Positions 10,663-21,663 of a stretch of DNA of 64,000 bases are shown piece after piece. Origin of the DNA: Agapanthus africanus (lineage: Eukaryota > Streptophyta > Magnoliopsida > Asparagales > Amaryllidaceae); the NCBI GenBank assembly GCA_030015575.1, contig CM057342.1, forward strand, positions 260,734,867 through 260,798,866, written 5' to 3'. The translations under genes and the position numbers were made by a program. The stretch's first letter is position 1, and the number at the start of each line of letters is the position of its first letter. The notes beneath the pieces are model-generated. The model was not told where the DNA came from. It was given only the letters and a program-made list of their open reading frames with translations, and made no database searches.

Positions 10663-11407
10663 GAATCCCCAACAATCGCTCACTGTTTCCATGTGGCTCG
10701 GGACTGTATCCAATCAAAATATGTTTGCACGACTCAATAAAGCCGTGGTAGGGTAGTGATCAAAGCACATGGGAACTCACACGAGATAAATGACAATCTC
10801 AGGTCCGAAGACTAACCCGTACACATGTCACCTGAGAACTTCCATCCGACGATAGGTATAGTACCATCTGGAAGTTCTCCGCGAGTCCTTCCAGTGTACT
10901 CACACCCAGTGAGCACCTGTATATGATCTTAGGTGCATCCGACCAATGGCTGCGGGACCGACCAATGGCTCCTTGTCGGGGCTAGAAGCGTATACACTAG
11001 TCTACTCTGGAGTATCAATGCCCAGTCTCGATACTCACGCGACTAGGGACCATTAAGGATGTGCTTATGGACTACCCTGCTCCCACAAGTATGATCTCCA
11101 TCACAACACAGGTAGTCAAGCAAGATCCTACGGGCTTTATCAACATGTAACCGCAATATGTAATAACATGTATAACATATGCCATGTTAAGATAAAGGCA
11201 AACTATAATAGTATATCACTGTATCAAGTCTTTATCAATATGTGCAAGCTGGATAAAGCAAGAATAAAAACAAATACACATATCTTGATAAAAGACAACT
11301 GAAACAATATACTATATAACTGAGCAAGAATGTCCTGTACATACATATCCCTAGCATCCACATGTATACATATACAATAATGGCCTCTAGGGCATACATA
11401 TCCAACA
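10663..11407 (-). mobile_element. Solo Copia LTR A, proximal (5') part, reverse orientation
   Basis: On the minus strand it starts TGTTGGATATGTATGCCCTAGAGGCC-like at 11407 and runs into the block CGTGGTAGGGTAGT near 10746, matching the first third of the Copia LTRs. With 601-1930 it makes one LTR of about 2075 bp. AAGGT at 11408-11412 matches 596-600 as the TSD. No internal Copia region belongs to it, so it is a solo LTR. Confidence 0.8.
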
Positions 11408-11412
11408 AAGGT

Positions 11413-11543
11413 GAACTCGTGCTAGTCGTCAAAAGACCAATAATCCCTAATCATGCAAAATAGGGGAAGTTCGAGCCGAACTATGAAGGCATGTACATTA
11501 TAGACAAATTTTACCAAGGTGGAGCCTACCTGCTCATGGATAT
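11413..11543 (+). pseudogene. Tat-lineage integrase, segment 2 of 3
   Basis: Continues the integrase C-terminal region: GELVLVVKRPIIPNHAK, in-frame TAG (11461-11463), GKFEPNYEGMYIIDKFYQGG, AYLLMDM. This is the G-D/E-L-V-L...P-x-W/Y-E-G-P-Y block of Tat-type integrases, here with NYEGMY. The frame runs cleanly through the GATAT target site to 38781. Confidence 0.85.
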
Positions 11544-12418
11544 TGTAACATTTCAGAAATATAAAAATATTATTTTTGGAATTTAATATTAAAATAATAT
11601 ATTTCGCGAAAACTATTCAATTGGCGAATAGGGGTTTTTCGCAAAATGATATAAGTATATACCAATATTTGGAAAATAAGCGGAGATTAAAATGATTTAT
11701 TTATTATAATGATATTTATCGGATTTTGGCATTTTTATAAATAATCATATTCAAATTTCGATTAAAATTGATTAGTGCACTACTAATCGCGATTAAGCTA
11801 AATCCGTATTTTTACATTTTTCCATGACTAGTGCACCATGTCATGTGCATGTTGTTAAGTGTTTGTGTTTATGACTTGTGAGTTTTTTTAAGAATGAGAT
11901 TTAGAAGAAAAGAAAGGAAAAGAGAAAAGAAAGAAAAACAAAGAAAAGAAAAAGAATTAAGAGAAAGAAACAACAAAGAATGAGAAGCAGATATTCTGGG
12001 AGAGTGAGTGTAAGGGGAAACTTGGTGAGTGAGAGGGTGAGCTTAAGAAGAGAGAATGTATGACTTTGCTGCCATATTCCTTCATCCCTATTGCTTCTTC
12101 TCTTCTTCATCTCCATTCCTTCATGCTTCTTCACCTCACTACCTCCATGCATCATCTCAAATCCTTTGCCAAAACCTCATGCCACCTTCACACAAAACAT
12201 GCACAAACCTATCCTAGACCCTTTAAACCATCAAAGTTTGGATTTTGAAGACTTTGGGCAACTCAAGAATTTTCCTAAGTTGCCAATTGAGGTAATCCAT
12301 ACACTTGTAGATTAGTATTTGTGTTTATATATCCTAGTGTAGTTAGAATTTGATTTAATTAAGTTATGTGATCTTAGAAATTTACAAGTTGCTGTTAAAT
12401 GGTTAATTGAGGTGTAGT
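11544..12418 (+). mobile_element. Solo gypsy LTR B, left part
   Basis: Starts TGTAACATTTCAG, like the LTRs of gypsy H (46438, 53731), and shares the GTGCTAATC/GCGATTA block and the later purine/pyrimidine tracts (11900-12150) with them. GATAT (11539-11543) is repeated at 38776-38780 as the TSD. It is split by LTR C at 12418. Small ORFs around 11901-12315 fall in low-complexity GA/CT-rich sequence and are not supported as genes. Confidence 0.85.
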
Positions 12419-13156
12419 TGTTAGTTATATATATGCCCTAGAGGCCATTGTTGTACATATGATGTATATTATGATGGATGCTTGGATATATATAGAGAGG
12501 ACTTTCTTGCTCGACATGATAGTATGCTATTTGGTTTCACTTTGTCTTAACATGTTGACTTGTATTAGTTTACTGTCTTGCTCTCACATGTTGATAAAGC
12601 CCTTAGGATATATATTCGACTACTTGGACTATGATGAGATCATACTAGTGGGGCCAGAGTAGTCAAAGAGTACATCCTATAACTGTTCCTAGTCGAGAGA
12701 GTATCGAGACAGGGCATCGATACTCCAGAGTAGACTAGCGTATACGCATCTTGACCCATATGATGAGCGATGGATGATCCCATATCCATTGGTGTTTGAC
12801 ATCAAAGATGGTGTACGGGTGCTCAGTGGAGACTGGGTACACTGAACGGACTCGCCGAGAACTCCTAGATGGTATTATACCTATCGTCAGATAGCAGTTC
12901 TCCGGTGACACTGGTACAGGTTAGTCTGTAGACCCGAGATCGTCATAGAGTCTTGTGTGATTCCCACTGTGATTTGATTTCCACCTTACCACGTCCAAGA
13001 GAGCGTGCAAAACGGTGGCTTTTGGGTACAGTCCCGAATCACATAGAGGCAATGAGCAATAGGAGGGGTTTCGTCTCTCCCATTATAGGGAGTTGATGTT
13101 GTGCAGTGTTCGATTGACTATAACTGGAAGTCCCTGGCCAGGGATGATATGGAGTG
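12419..13156 (+). mobile_element. Solo Copia LTR C, left part
   Basis: Starts TGTTAGTTATATATATGCCC and is closely related to the Copia-D LTR. It carries the LTR hairpin (CCACC near 12980 with GGTGG near 13013). Copia-D interrupts it, with GAGTG at 13152-13156 and 35296-35300. Flanks GTAGT (12414-12418) and TTAGT (36785-36789) are a TSD with one mismatch. Total about 2.2 kb. Confidence 0.85.
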
Positions 13157-15385
13157 TGTTAGTTATATGTATGCCCTAGAGGCCATTACTGTACATATGA
13201 TGTATATTGTAGTGGATGCTAGGACGTATATAGGGAGGACTTTCTTGCTCGACATGATAGTATGCTATCTTGTTGCTCTTTACCTTAACGTGTACACTGA
13301 TTGTCTCTTTGTTACATGTTGGTAAAGCCCTTAGGATGTGTACTTGATTACCTGGACTATGATGCGGATCATACTAGTGGGGACATGGTAGTCCATAAGT
13401 ACATCCTTCAAAGTCCCTAGTCGTGGGTGTATCGAGATGGGGCATCGATATACCAGAGTAGACTAGCGCATACCTTCTCGACTCATACAGATGGGCGATG
13501 GATGATCCCATATCCATTGGTGTTTGACATCAGAGATGATATACGGGTGCTCAGTGGAGACTGGGTACACTGGACGGACTCGCCGAGAACTCCCAGATGG
13601 TATTATACCTTACGTCAGATGGCAGTTCTCTGGTGACACTGGTACAGAGTAGTCTGTTGACCCGAGATCGTCATAGAGTCTTGTGTGGTTCCCACTGTGC
13701 TTTGATTTCCACCTTACCACGTCCAAGAGGGCGTGCAAAACGGTGGCTTTTGGGTACAGTCCCGAATCACATGGAGGCAATGAGCGATAGGAGGGGATTC
13801 GTCTCTCCCGGTATAGGGGGTTGATGTTGCGCTGTGTTCGATTGGCTATAACCGGAAATCCCTGGCCAGGGTTGCTGAGATTTACTGGTAAGTGTTACCA
13901 GTAGTATCTCGAACTGTTATAGACCTCATATCGACATGACTTATCGAGCTATTGGGGTCTGACGTTCACCACCCCTAGGCGAGATATGCGACATATCAGA
14001 CGAACAGACCGGACTGTACGGTAAGTGTTACTGGTTGGATTCACTGGAGTGTGAGCGGGCTTGCTCGTCGATCTTCTGATCGCTCAATACTCGGGTGGCC
14101 ATTACGTTTAGCAGACCGCTTGCGGCTTGTGGGTGTTTGATATGATCATCACCTGCTGCCGGCGTATTGACGAGTCTTTAGAGTCCTACACAGAGGTTTC
14201 CTGGCTCAAGCGAAACGAAATAGGAGCGCTTATGAGATATGTGCGGGACCGAGAATAATGCGTGTATGTGATACCGTATTCTATTCTCGCGATGAATGTA
14301 TCGATTGGTTGTATGCGATATAACCTAGTTATCGAATCAAGTATTGATTCGATAAGCCGATACATTGGATACTAGTCGGTTATATGCGATATGACCGGAT
14401 CGTTACATCAAGTGTTGATTTAATGATTTAATGTATAATTATATATTTGATATATTACTTTGTATTAACTAGTATTGGTTCACTTTAAATGGATTTTCTC
14501 ACTTGGATGTACAAGTTGTATATGTGATATACTTTTTGTGCAAATGATTGTATCATGTTTGATGATACATGTTTACTTGGTTAAGTGTAAAGAATAAACC
14601 ATGGTTAAACTAATGATTAGGGTTTTGTTTATCCATTACTTATTTATTCATTTATTTATTTGTTTATTCTTTTTGGAAAATAAATGGCATGAAAAGAAAA
14701 TGGTGGCTTGATTTGTATTCTAGTTGAAGCTTCATGAAGTTTTGACCTAAGTGACCATTTTTGTCTCATGCTTAACCCTAACCATTGACCTAACCCTAGT
14801 TTATTCTCTACACTTGACCATGGTTTGATTATGATAAGTAATCATTTTATTATTCTTTTGATATACTTATCATTACATTTTTCTTCTTCTTCTTCTTCAT
14901 CTTCAACATTAAGAAACCTTGGACCATCAATGGTGATTGATGAAAAAGAGTGAGAAATCCAATTCTAAAGTCTACCCACTCCCTATTTCTTCATCCTCTA
15001 CCTCTTGCCAAGTAGTAGAGTGTGTTTTCTTCACAAGTTTCATGACTTGGTGAAGTTGGAGCTTGATCTAGTGATGCCTCGACGTAGATCATCTTCGGCA
15101 TCGTAGTCGATGACCTAGCCCGTCCATTCTCCGATGAAGCCGATACTAGAGTCCAAGATTCGATTTGGACAGCGAGGAGACATCATCACGGAGCTTTGGA
15201 GGTGGAGCACCGGATCTACAAAGGTTGTATTTCCGTTTACACTTTAGTTAAGTTGTTAACTAGCTCGTAGATTCGCCTAAACTCTAGTTAACGATCCGTA
15301 TTAGGTTTTCTCGGCACTTGTAAAATTAGAAATTGGCATGGCTGATGCCTTGTGAGACCTCTTGAGAGTGCCTAGGAACCCTACA
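13157..15385 (+). repeat. 5' LTR of Copia-D
   Basis: TGTTAGTTATATG...CCCTACA, 2229 bp. Contains the LTR hairpin at 13709-13746 (CCACC/GGTGG outer, CACGTCC/GGGCGTG inner) and a perfect 12-bp palindrome TTATCGAATCAA (14329-14340) / TTGATTCGATAA (14344-14355) next to repeated TATATGCGATAT-type motifs. Confidence 0.9.
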
Positions 15386-15386
15386 G

Positions 15387-15398
15387 TGGTATCAGAGC
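15387..15398 (+). other. Primer-binding site of Copia-D
   Basis: TGGTATCAGAGC one base after the LTR end, matching initiator tRNA-Met. Confidence 0.9.
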
Positions 15399-15585
15399 CT
15401 AGCTAGAGCCTTAGGCGCTGTGTAGACGACGTTTGAAACCCGATCGAACCAAAACCCTAACCCCAAAATAGCTCTCTGGACTTTTTCTAAAAACTGGGAT
15501 TTTTCCAAATTAAAAATATGCAGAAAAATCAGCAGGGAATTATAAGAATTACGGTGCAAAATTTGACTCATGAACAGTACAAAGA

Positions 15586-15632
15586 GCGGCGGAACCGCGG
15601 CAGAAGCATGCCTTCTGCGGCGGTTCCGCGGC
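15586..15632 (+). other. Post-PBS GC-rich hairpin, Copia-D
   Basis: Arms 15586-15606 and 15612-15632 pair at 19 of 21 positions around the loop CATGC. The arm begins GCGGCGGAACCGCGG. Sequence differs from the Copia-1 and Copia-E hairpins but the fold is kept. Confidence 0.75.
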
Positions 15633-15925
15633 TAATGGATGACATCATCATCCCCTGTTTGCACAGTAACTCCTATTTTATTATGCTGGATTTTCTGGGA
15701 ATTTTTAATATTTATTCAAGAGTTGAATTTTCTGGGGTTGTTTTGGGGATTCGGTGTTTCGATCGGAGTTTCAGATTTTGTCTATGTGGCTTTCCGGATA
15801 AATTTTAGAATATGTTAAAAAGTTCGACCGGATATAAATACCCAATTTTTCCCCTGTCGGGAAATTTCCAAGTGTTGGATTTTTCCGTGGTTTAAAGACG
15901 TTCTAAGTAGTGCAAGTAACGCGAT

Positions 15926-16056
15926 GGTCCCTCTAGAAGACAACAAACCTTAACTCGATTATGTGACCGTCTTGAACTTCCCTTTGAACCTTCGGGTTTG
16001 GGGCAGTACGGCGTGCCACATGTGAGGCGTTGGCTTGACCCTTCTACGGCTGGACC
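15926..16056 (+). other. 131-nt conserved leader module, copy 2
   Basis: GGTCC to GGACC, same length as the copy at 2632-2762 and about 129 of 131 identical. The two visible differences (CTGCCC to CTTCCC and CTTAGGG to CTTCGGG) fall in the inner hairpin. Confidence 0.7.
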
Positions 16057-16244
16057 GTTGGTACTGAGGCACGAACTGAATGTTTTTAGACTTATTTCAC
16101 GCGTTGAGCTGTATCGGGAAAACTTGGGTGTTTGGATGTTCGATCGGAAAGTTTAACATTTTCTATCCTATTCGGAATGTGATACAACATTTGGAATTCA
16201 CAAGTAGTCATGAGATAACTGAATGAATGTTATAAATCTAGCAA

Positions 16245-16571
16245 TTTAGTCTCACTTGATTGGTTGCTACGGAATTTTGATGCGATCAAAAGTCCGTTGC
16301 AATCACGTAGCGTACGCGGATACTCGCCGGGTAAACTTAATAGACAGCCTCGCTCCATAGCCCCGACCAAGTGACTGTAGGAGAACCCCGTCGCCGAAAG
16401 CATCCGTCCGGGTGCTCGCGGTAGCGGTGTTCCGCCTTGGTGCACTTCGTCGCCGGTATCGGGGGTGCGGCTGCCTACTAAAGTTTGCGACGAGCATTCG
16501 ATCAGAATGTCGGGAATCTTGTTGAATTGCCCGACTTGATATTGAAAAGAGTTTTCGATAATGAGACTAAA
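16245..16571. repeat. GC-rich insert with 10-bp terminal inverted repeats
   Basis: 327 bp bounded by TTTAGTCTCA (16245-16254) and TGAGACTAAA (16562-16571), a perfect 10-bp inverted repeat. It is absent from the corresponding part of the Copia-1 leader and much GC-richer than its surroundings. It contains an inner GTCGGG/CCCGAC hairpin near 16509-16535 and short minus-strand ORFs (16230-16497) without recognisable motifs. It could be a small non-autonomous DNA transposon or a captured fragment; no TSD is evident. Confidence 0.45.
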
Positions 16572-17520
16572 ATGCGGGGTTTATAATTGTTAGGCATGCG
16601 ATGTCTAAAGAATTCATTTGATTAGGCATGTGATGTCTAAACAGGTTGCGGATTCCAACTGTTGTAGTTTTACACTTTCTTTTCTATGACCGTAAGTGTA
16701 ATATATGATATCGCCGGTTTCGTTGCTATATGTCAACGACAATTGGGATGCACATATTTACTTACGTTGATGACATGTGATGTTATGTGTTGCTGGATAT
16801 GTTATATTGGATCGTCGTGTTTGAATAGCCGGGGGTTTTTTTTATGTGAGATGAGTGTTTTTCATTTTCATCCATGTAAAAACTTGTATGTAATATTCTT
16901 TTATTGGGGCACTTCCAGGTTGCGGAAGATGTCACCTTTTGTATATTATTTACTTTTCCGCACTAGGATAGACCCAAGGAGGAGGGCACAAGTAACCGGG
17001 TTCTGGAGTCCAGTGGGAGACCAACTCGAGGAGTCGAGTCCGGGTCTCCTAACTCTAGAATTGGTAGGGTTGCTTGCCGCTCTCGTAGGGGTCTAGGGGT
17101 GTGGGTTTGGCTATTCATCACGACCGTGGAATCCGTGTTTTATACTGGCTCGTATTTAAAACACGGACGTCCTAGTATATCCAATATTTCATATGTTACT
17201 TCTGCTGCGATATCTGTGATGTGATCATGTGATATGTTCTGTGATGGATACAGTATATAGTATATATGATATATTATATAGGCGTTACTTATGTTTTACA
17301 CCCGCGCTAGCCCTGCCCCGCTCTGCCGTTAGTTACCTAACCTAACGGTGCACGAGGGGACATCGAGGCGAATGCGGATGGCATAAGTGTACGTCGTATT
17401 TATCTGTGATGTTTAGGTAATTTAATGATGGGACTTCATTAATGTGATTAATGAAATAAAAGAAACCTAAGATGTTGTAGAATCGAATTTCAAAAATAAA
17501 ACAGGTAGCTTCAGTTCTTG

Positions 17521-17744
17521 CTTTGCACAGCGGTATATGTGATATATCCTGCACCTTATTCGATGAGGAAAGGACCGAGATCCCTTCACCGGGAGTGACT
17601 CCTTTAGCAATAACTGGACGATGCTACAACCCTCGGTTTGTCTTTTGATTGCTTTTAAGAGTTTTTACTTTGCACAGTGATATATATGATATATCCCGCA
17701 CCTCATTCGACGAGGAAAGGACCGACGATCCCTTCACCGGGAGT
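17521..17744 (+). repeat. 76-77 bp direct repeat in the Copia-D leader
   Basis: Two copies, 17521-17596 and 17668-17744, both from CTTTGCACAG to ACCGGGAGT, about 147 bp apart. Each contains a GATATATCC motif and GAGGAAAGGACCGA. The TSD of Copia-E (GGAGT) is the last five bases of the second copy, so the insertion froze the repeat edge. Confidence 0.7.
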
Positions 17745-19640
17745 TGTTAGTGTTTATGCCCTAGAAGGCCATTACTGTATCATACTAGTTTGTATATTAC
17801 TTAATGGAAGCTTGGGATATTCACATGTATATAACAGTCTTGCTAAACATGGTAGTATGCTACTTGGTTTTTCTATCTTAATATGTGAGTGTACGTATTG
17901 ATAGAGCTCTTAGGATCTTGCTTGTCTACCAGCGTTGTGATGGCAGTCACACTAGTGGGAGCTGGGTAGTCTACAAGCACATCCTTATTCAGGTCCCTGG
18001 TCGTTGGATTATCGAGACAGAGCATCGATACTCCGGAGTAGACTAGTGTGTATGCTTCTCATCCCAGTTGGGGAGATGGTCTGTCCCACAGCCGTCGGTA
18101 CGTCGTACTGGAGATAGTATGCAGGTGCTCATTAGGTTACGGGTACACCGGACAGGACTCACAGGGAACTGTTGGTTGGTTTTATACCAGTCGTCAGTGA
18201 ACAGTTCCCAGGTGACATGAGTACAGCATAGTCCGCAGACTTGACACTGCTACTTCGCCTCGAGTGTGTCCCACTGTTCTTAGATTGCTACCCTACCACG
18301 GCTCAAAGGAGTCGTGCAAACAGGTAGCAGTTGGGTGCAGTCCCGAGCACTTGGAGGCAGTGGCGGTTAGACAGGATTCGTCCCTCCCGGTATTGGGAGT
18401 AGATATCGCGCTGTGTCAGAGAGCCATTACGCAAAGTCCCTGGCCAGGGCAAGCGAGATTTGCTGGTAGGTTCCAGTAGTTTCTCAGGGTGTAATGGGCT
18501 TCGCTCCGACACGACTTATACCGCTATTAGGGGACTGACGCTTGCCGCCCCCTAGGCCCGATATGCGATAGTCTTGGACGAACGGACTGGACTGTATGGA
18601 GATTGTCACAGCAGGCTCAGTAGGAGTTCGGATGGGTTTCCTCATCGGCCTTCTTATCGACAACTACCTGGGGACCGTTACGTACAGCTAGTGCCACTTG
18701 CGGTCTGTGGTTAAACCCACTGCCAGCGTAGTAGTCGAGTCTCTAGAGTCCCACACAGAGAGTTTCCTACTCCAGGCGAAACGATATAGAGGTCGTATGG
18801 TTTTACGACAAGGGTTCGGACGCATACGTGCGTTTACGCGCATACGACTTTCGGACAGTTTTTACCAGTCGGCTTTGGTTTAAGCCAGTTACTGGTATCC
18901 GGTTATTGGATTTTTACAGTCTAAAGTTTTTCCGTATTTTTGCGGATTGGAGGGGCGTTCTCGTAATTGTACGAGAAGCTTCTAGAAGTGGTGACTAAGG
19001 AGGTTTAGGTGTCATTTGCATTAAATGAGTTTAGTGAGTCATGGGGGTGATTCATGCATATCATTAATGCATGATAAATGCTTAATGAGTCATGACAATG
19101 AATCACCATTAGATATTTGTGAAGCATGCTTATTCATCATGTATTATTCTTTTCTTCAAAAATAAGAATGCTTCATATTTATTATGATAACTTACTATTC
19201 TCATATGATAATTCATTCTCACCTTCTCTCTCCTCAAGCTCTCTCTCTTCAAAAGACTAATCCTCCCCTCTCATGAGTTGAGCACAAGGGTTAGTAAGAC
19301 TAAACAATCCATAACCATCACTCTATCTCAATCTATCTTCTTTGATTAGCAATCCAAGAAGGTTAGTTGCCTCAAGTTTAGAGGCTAAGCTTGGAGTTTT
19401 GCTCTCGGGTGGATCGTCTACTACTTCGAGAAGGCCGAGGAGAACAAGGAGTTCCTAAAGACGAAGGAGTTGGTTCATTAGGTATAATCCCTAAACACAG
19501 TAGTTTAGAAACACTTTGTGTTTGGTTATTTATAGTTTAGCTTCGATTCAAGCGGTTAGTCGATGTTCGTTCACTAAACAAGTTCGTTTTTGAAAATTCC
19601 GCCTCCCCACAAGTATTGGGGTGTAGTACATCGACTTACA
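17745..19640 (+). repeat. 5' LTR of Copia-E
   Basis: 1896 bp, TGTTAGTGTTTATGCCC to CGACTTACA. Covarying LTR hairpin at 18287-18328: GCTACC (18287-18292) with GGTAGC (18323-18328), inner CACGGCTC (18297-18304) with GAGTCGTG (18309-18316), one G-T pair. A long AT-rich stretch near 19010-19220 has no coding content. Confidence 0.9.
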
Positions 19641-19641
19641 G

Positions 19642-19653
19642 TGGTATCAGAGC
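19642..19653 (+). other. Primer-binding site of Copia-E
   Basis: TGGTATCAGAGC one base after the LTR end. Confidence 0.9.
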
Positions 19654-19800
19654 CTCGCTAAACAATAAATAACTTAATTGCAAATTTGTACGAATTTCGA
19701 ACGGAAAAACGAAGCCGGAAAACCCTAAAACTGTCAAGTTTCTGTCGAAATTTAAATGAAGTCCAAAATTTTTTCAGGTAAGTTCAGAGAGCTTGAAAAG

Positions 19801-19945
19801 ACACCAGAAGAACACCCAAGAAATTTGAGCTCCTGAATCGGCAACACGGCCGCGGAACCGCGGCGGATCGCACCGATCCGCCGCGCTTCCGCCGCCGAGT
19901 TGCCGAGTCAGGAACTCAAATTTCATGTGCTGCTTCTCTGTGTTA
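19801..19945 (+). other. Post-PBS giant hairpin, Copia-E
   Basis: Arms 19821-19870 and 19874-19923 are 50 nt each and pair at 45 of 50 positions around a 3-nt loop (CAC). Partial complementarity continues outward to about 19801 and 19945. The outer half is AT-rich (AAATTTGAG/CTCAAATTT), the inner half GC-rich (CGCGGCGGATCG). It is the longest of the four equivalents. Confidence 0.85.
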
Positions 19946-20952
19946 TTTGGGATTTTCTGGGATATTTAATATTTGCTCAGGTTTCAGTTTTACAGAGCAG
20001 TTTTTGGAGCAATATTAAAGATGTTTGATCGATCGAAATTGTACAGTATTTGCATATTGGATTATATCTGTGATTGTTAAATGTGTTCGTAAACCTCCCC
20101 TAACTGCTAGTATGTCGGTTGGCAGGGGGTTGCACATTTCTGTAATGGTTATATCTGTTTGTGCATATGAACTGTATTGGACTGTTGTGGTGTATAGCCG
20201 GGGTTTAGCAATGGGTTATTATTTAATTCATTTGTTGTAAATGTAATTTGTTGTAATATTATTTTTGCGGGGCACATCCAGGTTGCGGTTGTAGCCACCG
20301 TTGTATTATTTCATCTTACTGTTTTTGCTCCTAGGACTGACCCAAGGTGGGGTACACAAACTGCCGGGCGGGTAGTTTGCCGTACCCGTAGGGGTCGAGG
20401 GTGGGGTAACGGCTATTCATCACAACTGTGTAATCTGTCTTTTCTTGCAGGCTCAAAAGAAATACAGATTGCTTGCAAATCCAATATTGTTTATCTGTGT
20501 TCTGGAATGTATATCATTGCGTCAGACGAATGTAAAATATCTATATATATGATAGCTATTTAGACGTCACTTATGTTTTGCACCCGCGCTAGCCCAGCCC
20601 CCGCTCTGTCGTTAGTTAAGTAACCTAACGGGTGATGACGGGACCCCGTGGCGAATGCGGATGGCATAAGAGGACGTTGTATTTTCGTTGTTTTCTGCAA
20701 TGATAGGTTAATGATGGGACGCATTATCTATAATGCAAAGAAAAACAAACCAAAGTTTAAATCGTTGGAACAGTTTAAAAGAAACCACTCGGTTAATTTT
20801 AAAAACAGATATTTTTAAATACGGAGCTTTAACCACTCCTTTTAAAAAGCTATCAGGTTCCTTCGGTTATATCAAGTTCACTACGTTCACGGTTTCGCCA
20901 AAACCAGTCGTAGCCCTCCGTCATTTCTTATGGATAGTCAGTAGTATTCAAG

Positions 20953-21162
20953 CTGTGTTTGTTGGCTTTCGTCAAGACATAGTGTTTGGTAGCTGCTGGG
21001 TATTCATTTGTTACATAGATAGATGTGTTGGTTTGGGACAGTCGCATTACCTTGTTGGCTTTCGTCAAGGGTATATACGGGTGGGTTCAAATTAACAAAG
21101 ATAATGATGGGCAGAACTTGACATGTGACTTATGATTTGTTGGCTTTCATCAAGGTCATAAG
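20953..21162 (+). other. Three constant-loop stem-loops, Copia-E
   Basis: First: CTGTGT (20953-20958) with ACATAG (20977-20982). Second: a weak inner stem around TTGTTGGCTTTCGTCAAG, enclosed by GTTGGTTTG with CAAATTAAC (9 pairs, two G-T). Third: CTTATGA (21129-21135) with TCATAAG (21156-21162), perfect. The loop core is TTGTTGGCTTTCGTCAAG. Confidence 0.7.
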
Positions 21163-21663
21163 AGCATGGGGCAAAAACTTATATCGGGAATTTCTAAAGA
21201 AACTGAAATTTGCAAAGAGATGCATACCATTTGGAGTTTGATGAATGTTGGTAGGATTCCTTCAACATTATCATACGATGATATTTGGATCCCGATCCTA
21301 CTGTGAGTATATGCTACTTATCAGGAGATTCGTCACTTAACGATCAATACTATAAACCTAGTAGGTGTCCAGAAAGGTGTCAGCGGGGTTACGCCCCCAG
21401 AGAAAAGAGGTTATTTAATTAAGGAACTTCGCGAAAGCGTTGGAAAACCTCCCTCGAAGTATTGACACTGGCCTGGCTGAACGGTTAAGCAAGTATTGTA
21501 CGGTGAGAATAGTCCTGGCTAATTCTTCTTTTATGGTTTGAGGAAGGATTCGAGAAACAGTGGGAGCCATCCAGTTTAGATAAACTAAAAACCACTCTAA
21601 ACTTGCAAGAGCATCATGCTAAAGAGTTTTCTTCTCTCTCTCCTAATTGCAGCGACCCTGAAA

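Larger units (their letters stand above)
15399..17744 (+). other. Copia-D leader, first part
   Basis: Same order of elements as the Copia-1 leader: GC-rich hairpin (15586-15632), 131-nt module (15926-16056), then a GC-rich insert with inverted ends (16245-16571) that the Copia-1 leader lacks, the CCGTGTTTT/AAAACACGG hairpin (17133-17166), the CCGTTAG/CTAACGG hairpin near 17325-17347, and a 76-77 bp direct repeat (17521-17596, 17668-17744). Copia-E inserted at the end of the second repeat. Confidence 0.75.
19654..21663 (+). other. Copia-E leader
   Basis: 2.0 kb without a supported reading frame. It holds the large hairpin (19801-19945), the CCGT-type hairpin (20432-20470: AATCTGT with ACAGATT, TTTCTT with AAGAAA), a CGTTAG/CTAACG hairpin near 20610-20631, the three constant-loop stem-loops (20953-21162) and CGC-GAAA-GCG near 21430-21439. 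It lacks the 131-nt module. A pyrimidine tract ending TTGCAG (to 21652) precedes the gag start. Confidence 0.75.

Noticed and set aside
12060..12315. Small ORFs in gypsy LTR B
   Set aside because: CT-rich low-complexity stretch matched in gypsy H LTRs (46818-47084, 54111-54365) without frame conservation.
13427..13824. ORFs in the Copia-D and related LTRs (for example 13427-13636, 33337-33546, 18264-18479)
   Set aside because: They recur only through LTR duplication and fall over the structured LTR hairpin region; no coding signature.
16230..16497. Overlapping minus-strand ORFs in the Copia-D leader
   Set aside because: They lie in the GC-rich inverted-repeat insert; no recognisable protein, so described as an insert rather than a gene.
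21616..21663. Upstream in-frame ATG for Copia-E gag
   Set aside because: It would translate the pyrimidine tract and splice-like AG (MLKSFLLSLL) and is not shared in frame by Copia-1, D or G.
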